The notes beneath the pieces are model-generated. The model ran no database searches. It was not told the DNA's origin and saw only the letters and a program-made list of their open reading frames with translations. From NCBI RefSeq assembly GCF_029227915.1, contig NC_079886.1:9631501-9695500 (forward strand): 64,000 bases of DNA, given 5' to 3'. This stretch comes from Hydractinia symbiolongicarpus (taxonomy: Eukaryota; Cnidaria; Hydrozoa; Anthoathecata; Hydractiniidae). This document shows, piece by piece, positions 61,625-64,000 of the stretch (positions are counted from its first letter, which is position 1; each line of letters starts with the position of its first letter). The translations under genes were made by a program, and so were the position numbers.

Positions 61625-64000
61625 ATGTTTTTGATTAGTTTCCGTGACTGCTTTGAAGTGTCAAATGAGGTCGAAATGTTTTTTGAAGAAGAGTACGAAA
61701 TTATATCCGCGACGGGTAAGTACGTCAGCTTGCGTGTCGAGACGTTGTTCAGTATTTTCTTAATTTTTAATCCTACGCCGGTTATATAGTTCAAGTAAAG
61801 AAGTGAAGATAGTCTGGAATTCCAATAGCTTTTAGAGGAACATCATTTTAAAATATAACTTCTCCATGTCGGATTGAAACAATAAAAACATTTAGTTAGA
61901 GGCGCAAAAGAGTTTCCCATTGACTTCGTTTTATGTTGAATTTCGGACTGTGGTGCTAAAACTCGACATAGACTCGAAAATAAGAGAGTTGTGAAAGCCA
62001 GAATTGAACTCCACACACAAAAAAAATCCTAGAAGTTTATGTTGCTTTTGATAAGATTTTAGTCACGATGTTGTCAGCCTAGGGAAAAGTTTTTAGGGGA
62101 TTCATATATAACGCCTTTTAACCAACCCTTACCAAATTCGTTGGTTGAAAAAGCCGTTTTAAAATTTAAAATTTCAGAAACCTGAGCACATTGATTGAAA
62201 CATTTTAAAGACGGCAAGGTAAATTTTCGTCACTTTTCCCAACGAATTTTTCCTGCGAAACCTATTCAGAAATCTCTTCAAGATGTGGCAGCTTATTGAC
62301 AAAGGTTTTAAGAATGTCTCTTTTTAGAATTGTGTCTCCTTTATAGAATGTTCCCGATTTAATGGTAGTCAACTAAGCCTTGACAATTCAGCCTCGCATA
62401 TCGCTTCTTTCGTGGGTGCTATAAAATCTGTTTTAAAGAGCAAAAACTTCAAGAAAGAGCACTTCAAGCGTAGGAAACTGTACCTTTGTGAAGCATACTG
62501 TTTGTTGTGGCAACATTCAGGCACAGGAAATCTGGATGTAAAAAAGTCAAGTCAACAAATAAAAACAGGTGAAGAAATTGTATCATACTAGTCGTTAGCC
62601 CGCGGAAAACTCCACAGGTTCACCCTCCTTTTTTATACCGCATTGCGTGCGTTTCGCTACCTGCGCAGGTAAGCTAACGTTTTGCGTGACAGACAGACGG
62701 ACGAACAGACGGACAGACGTATACGGGTATTATAGTATAGATATTTTAAGAATAAAAATCTTGTTAGTTCTTTTCTTATTCACCAACTACTTTTATAGGT
62801 TCTTTTCTTAAACCAACTTCGTTCCCAGGGCATTTTACCCTTTTAATGAATTTGATAGTGGTTCCGTAAATAATGGCTCAGGGGGACGATGTCCTGGGGA
62901 CGAGGTTGCTTTTTAACTAACCATCACCTCTTAATCCCAACCCAATGTCCACATTTCTGTATATTATACTACCAACACGAATTTTTCATGGTGTGCTCCT
63001 TCAATCTGTTACCATGACCGCCGTCACTGAGAAAAGGGAGGCAGGGGGGATCATGCATCCTCATTCACTTTTATATGTTATATATATTATCAACATTGTC
63101 ATCAATATTGGCATCAAATTTATCAAAAACTTATGTTTTTATATAACTTGTATTTTTACTATATTTTTTAAGTTTTCTATTTCTTAAATAATGGTTAAAA
63201 TGAAGATGTTGGAACGTGAATTTTTAGAAATTTTCTCTAGTACACCTATGTCACTAAAAGATGCCTCTTATTCCTATATTGACGGCTGTGTTTGCGACTG
63301 TTTATTTTTTTATTTTTATTTATATGATTAGGTGCTTACGCCGCCATTCTACTGGATTTATATGCTTGTAATAAAATCAACTTAACAGAGAAGGATGACA
63401 GCGACTTCAAAACACAGCTGTATGTTGAAGTCATTGATCCAGATCCAACGTTCACGTTCATGGATAGAGTTGTATATAACCAGATATTACAACACTATGA
63501 GCAGAGTGGTGGAAGAGCATGTGTGATTGAAGATTGGCTATCAACTGCCGAAGATGTATGCTGCGTGACTGCTTCATTAAACAACCTTGTGTCACGTGGA
63601 ATTTTAAGTCATGCGCAGACAGGTGTTTTCGGTACTTTTCACAAGCATCCCTTAATAAATATTGGTCCTGTGCAGGAGTTACAGAGAGAGTTGAAGGGAG
63701 TTGCGTTAAAAGAAAGAAGACCAGACACGTTCATGTTAGCATTGATCACAATGTCGTTAGCAGCAGAAGATTATTACAGCTTTGTTGATCCAATACTGGA
63801 AAGTCATTTCACAAAGAAAGAGTATCGAGTAGCAAAAGAAAACATTAAAATGATTGTAAACACCCAGGGCGTGGTTCTAAAGAGTCCAAAGTTCACTCGA
63901 AAGAAGTTTAGCGTTGAGGTACCACGTAATAAACATACCAATATGTACACTAATCAAAGTAGTTTGTCGCCAGTCATATCGAGTCCTTCGAGTAACGGTG
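61625..64000 (+). CDS. Golgi phosphoprotein 3 (GPP34/GOLPH3) family protein, divergent, 5' part
   Basis: The strong part is the exon from 63332 to the window edge, 222 open codons after the acceptor ATGATTAG (63324-63331). It follows the GPP34 fold: AYAAILLDLYACNKINL (like GCMLIELALRGRLQL), VYNQILQHYEQ, W(L)STAED, LNNLVSRGILSHAQTGVF then HPLIN (like L..KGVLTTEK..., THPLTN), ERRPDTFMLALITMSLAAE (like DRRLLALIYLAHA) and YRVAKENIKMIV. GOLPH3 proteins bind phosphatidylinositol-4-phosphate on Golgi membranes and help retain glycosyltransferases. A likely first coding exon is 61625-61715 (ATG after an in-frame TGA; MFLISFRDCFEVS ... YEIISATG), with donor GTAAGT in matching phase. After the domain the protein continues into a Ser/Asn-rich tail and leaves the window. 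It is well diverged from typical GOLPH3, so it may be a paralogue. Confidence 0.72.
61716..63331 (+). other. Predicted first intron of the GPP34-family gene
   Basis: The interval is bounded by G|GTAAGT at 61715/61716 and a pyrimidine-rich acceptor at 63331. It contains the dispersed repeat at 62590-62755. No further exon of this gene was recognised inside, although short open segments near 62340-62460 cannot be ruled out. Confidence 0.5.
62590..62755 (+). repeat. Dispersed repeat, copy 2
   Basis: This is the inverse relative of 19620-19750. It carries CTCCACAGGTTCACCCTCCT, GCATTGCGTGCGTTTCGCTA, GTGACAGACAGACGGACG and GTATACGGGTATTATAGTA. The CAGACGGA words are repeated within this copy. Confidence 0.75.

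Overview
The window is AT-rich animal nuclear DNA. It holds spliced genes with small exons and GT-AG introns, many DNA-transposon relics, one LINE relic and a tRNA-derived SINE. The disintegrin-type protease with its FGI-x-x-x-x-ECW tail module, the Mutator-like transposase and the transposon load suggest a cnidarian, perhaps a hydrozoan. That assignment is inference from gene and repeat content, not from a search.

Layout. (1) 162-5564, plus strand: the 3' part of a secreted ADAM/reprolysin-type gene in 14 exons, with the tail of the metalloproteinase domain, disintegrin, Cys-rich, EGF-like and a C-terminal Cys module. (2) 5565-20700: gene-poor. It holds a Tc1/mariner transposase relic split by a truncated Mutator-like transposase, a piggyBac-like Cys tail, ankyrin-repeat debris, a minisatellite and MITE pieces. 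(3) 20753-41324, minus strand: two tandem CYP20-like cytochrome P450 genes with the same 12-coding-exon structure. Copy B (28957-41314) is intact at 483 codons. Copy A (20753-26898) lacks one base in the I-helix exon and one near the C-terminus. Their introns carry a LINE relic and several terminal-inverted-repeat elements. (4) 41600-56222: transposon-rich, with a THAP-bearing inverted-repeat element just upstream of CYP20 copy B, a ~4 kb long-TIR element with another transposon nested inside, a pair of ~2 kb direct repeats, a SINE, and an unassigned exon beside the SINE. (5) 56570-58401, plus: an ANKRD54 orthologue in two coding exons with a MITE in its intron. (6) 61625-64000, plus: the 5' part of a divergent GOLPH3/GPP34-family gene that runs off the right edge.

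The genes do not form one pathway: protease, P450, ankyrin adaptor and Golgi trafficking protein are neighbours by chance. The coherent stories are the CYP20 tandem duplication, with one copy apparently decaying, and the layered transposon insertions. I found no bacterial-type system, CRISPR array, rRNA or true tRNA gene. Exon coordinates were read by eye from reading frame, splice consensus and comparison of paralogous copies. Phases sum correctly for the ADAM-like gene, CYP20 copy B and ANKRD54.
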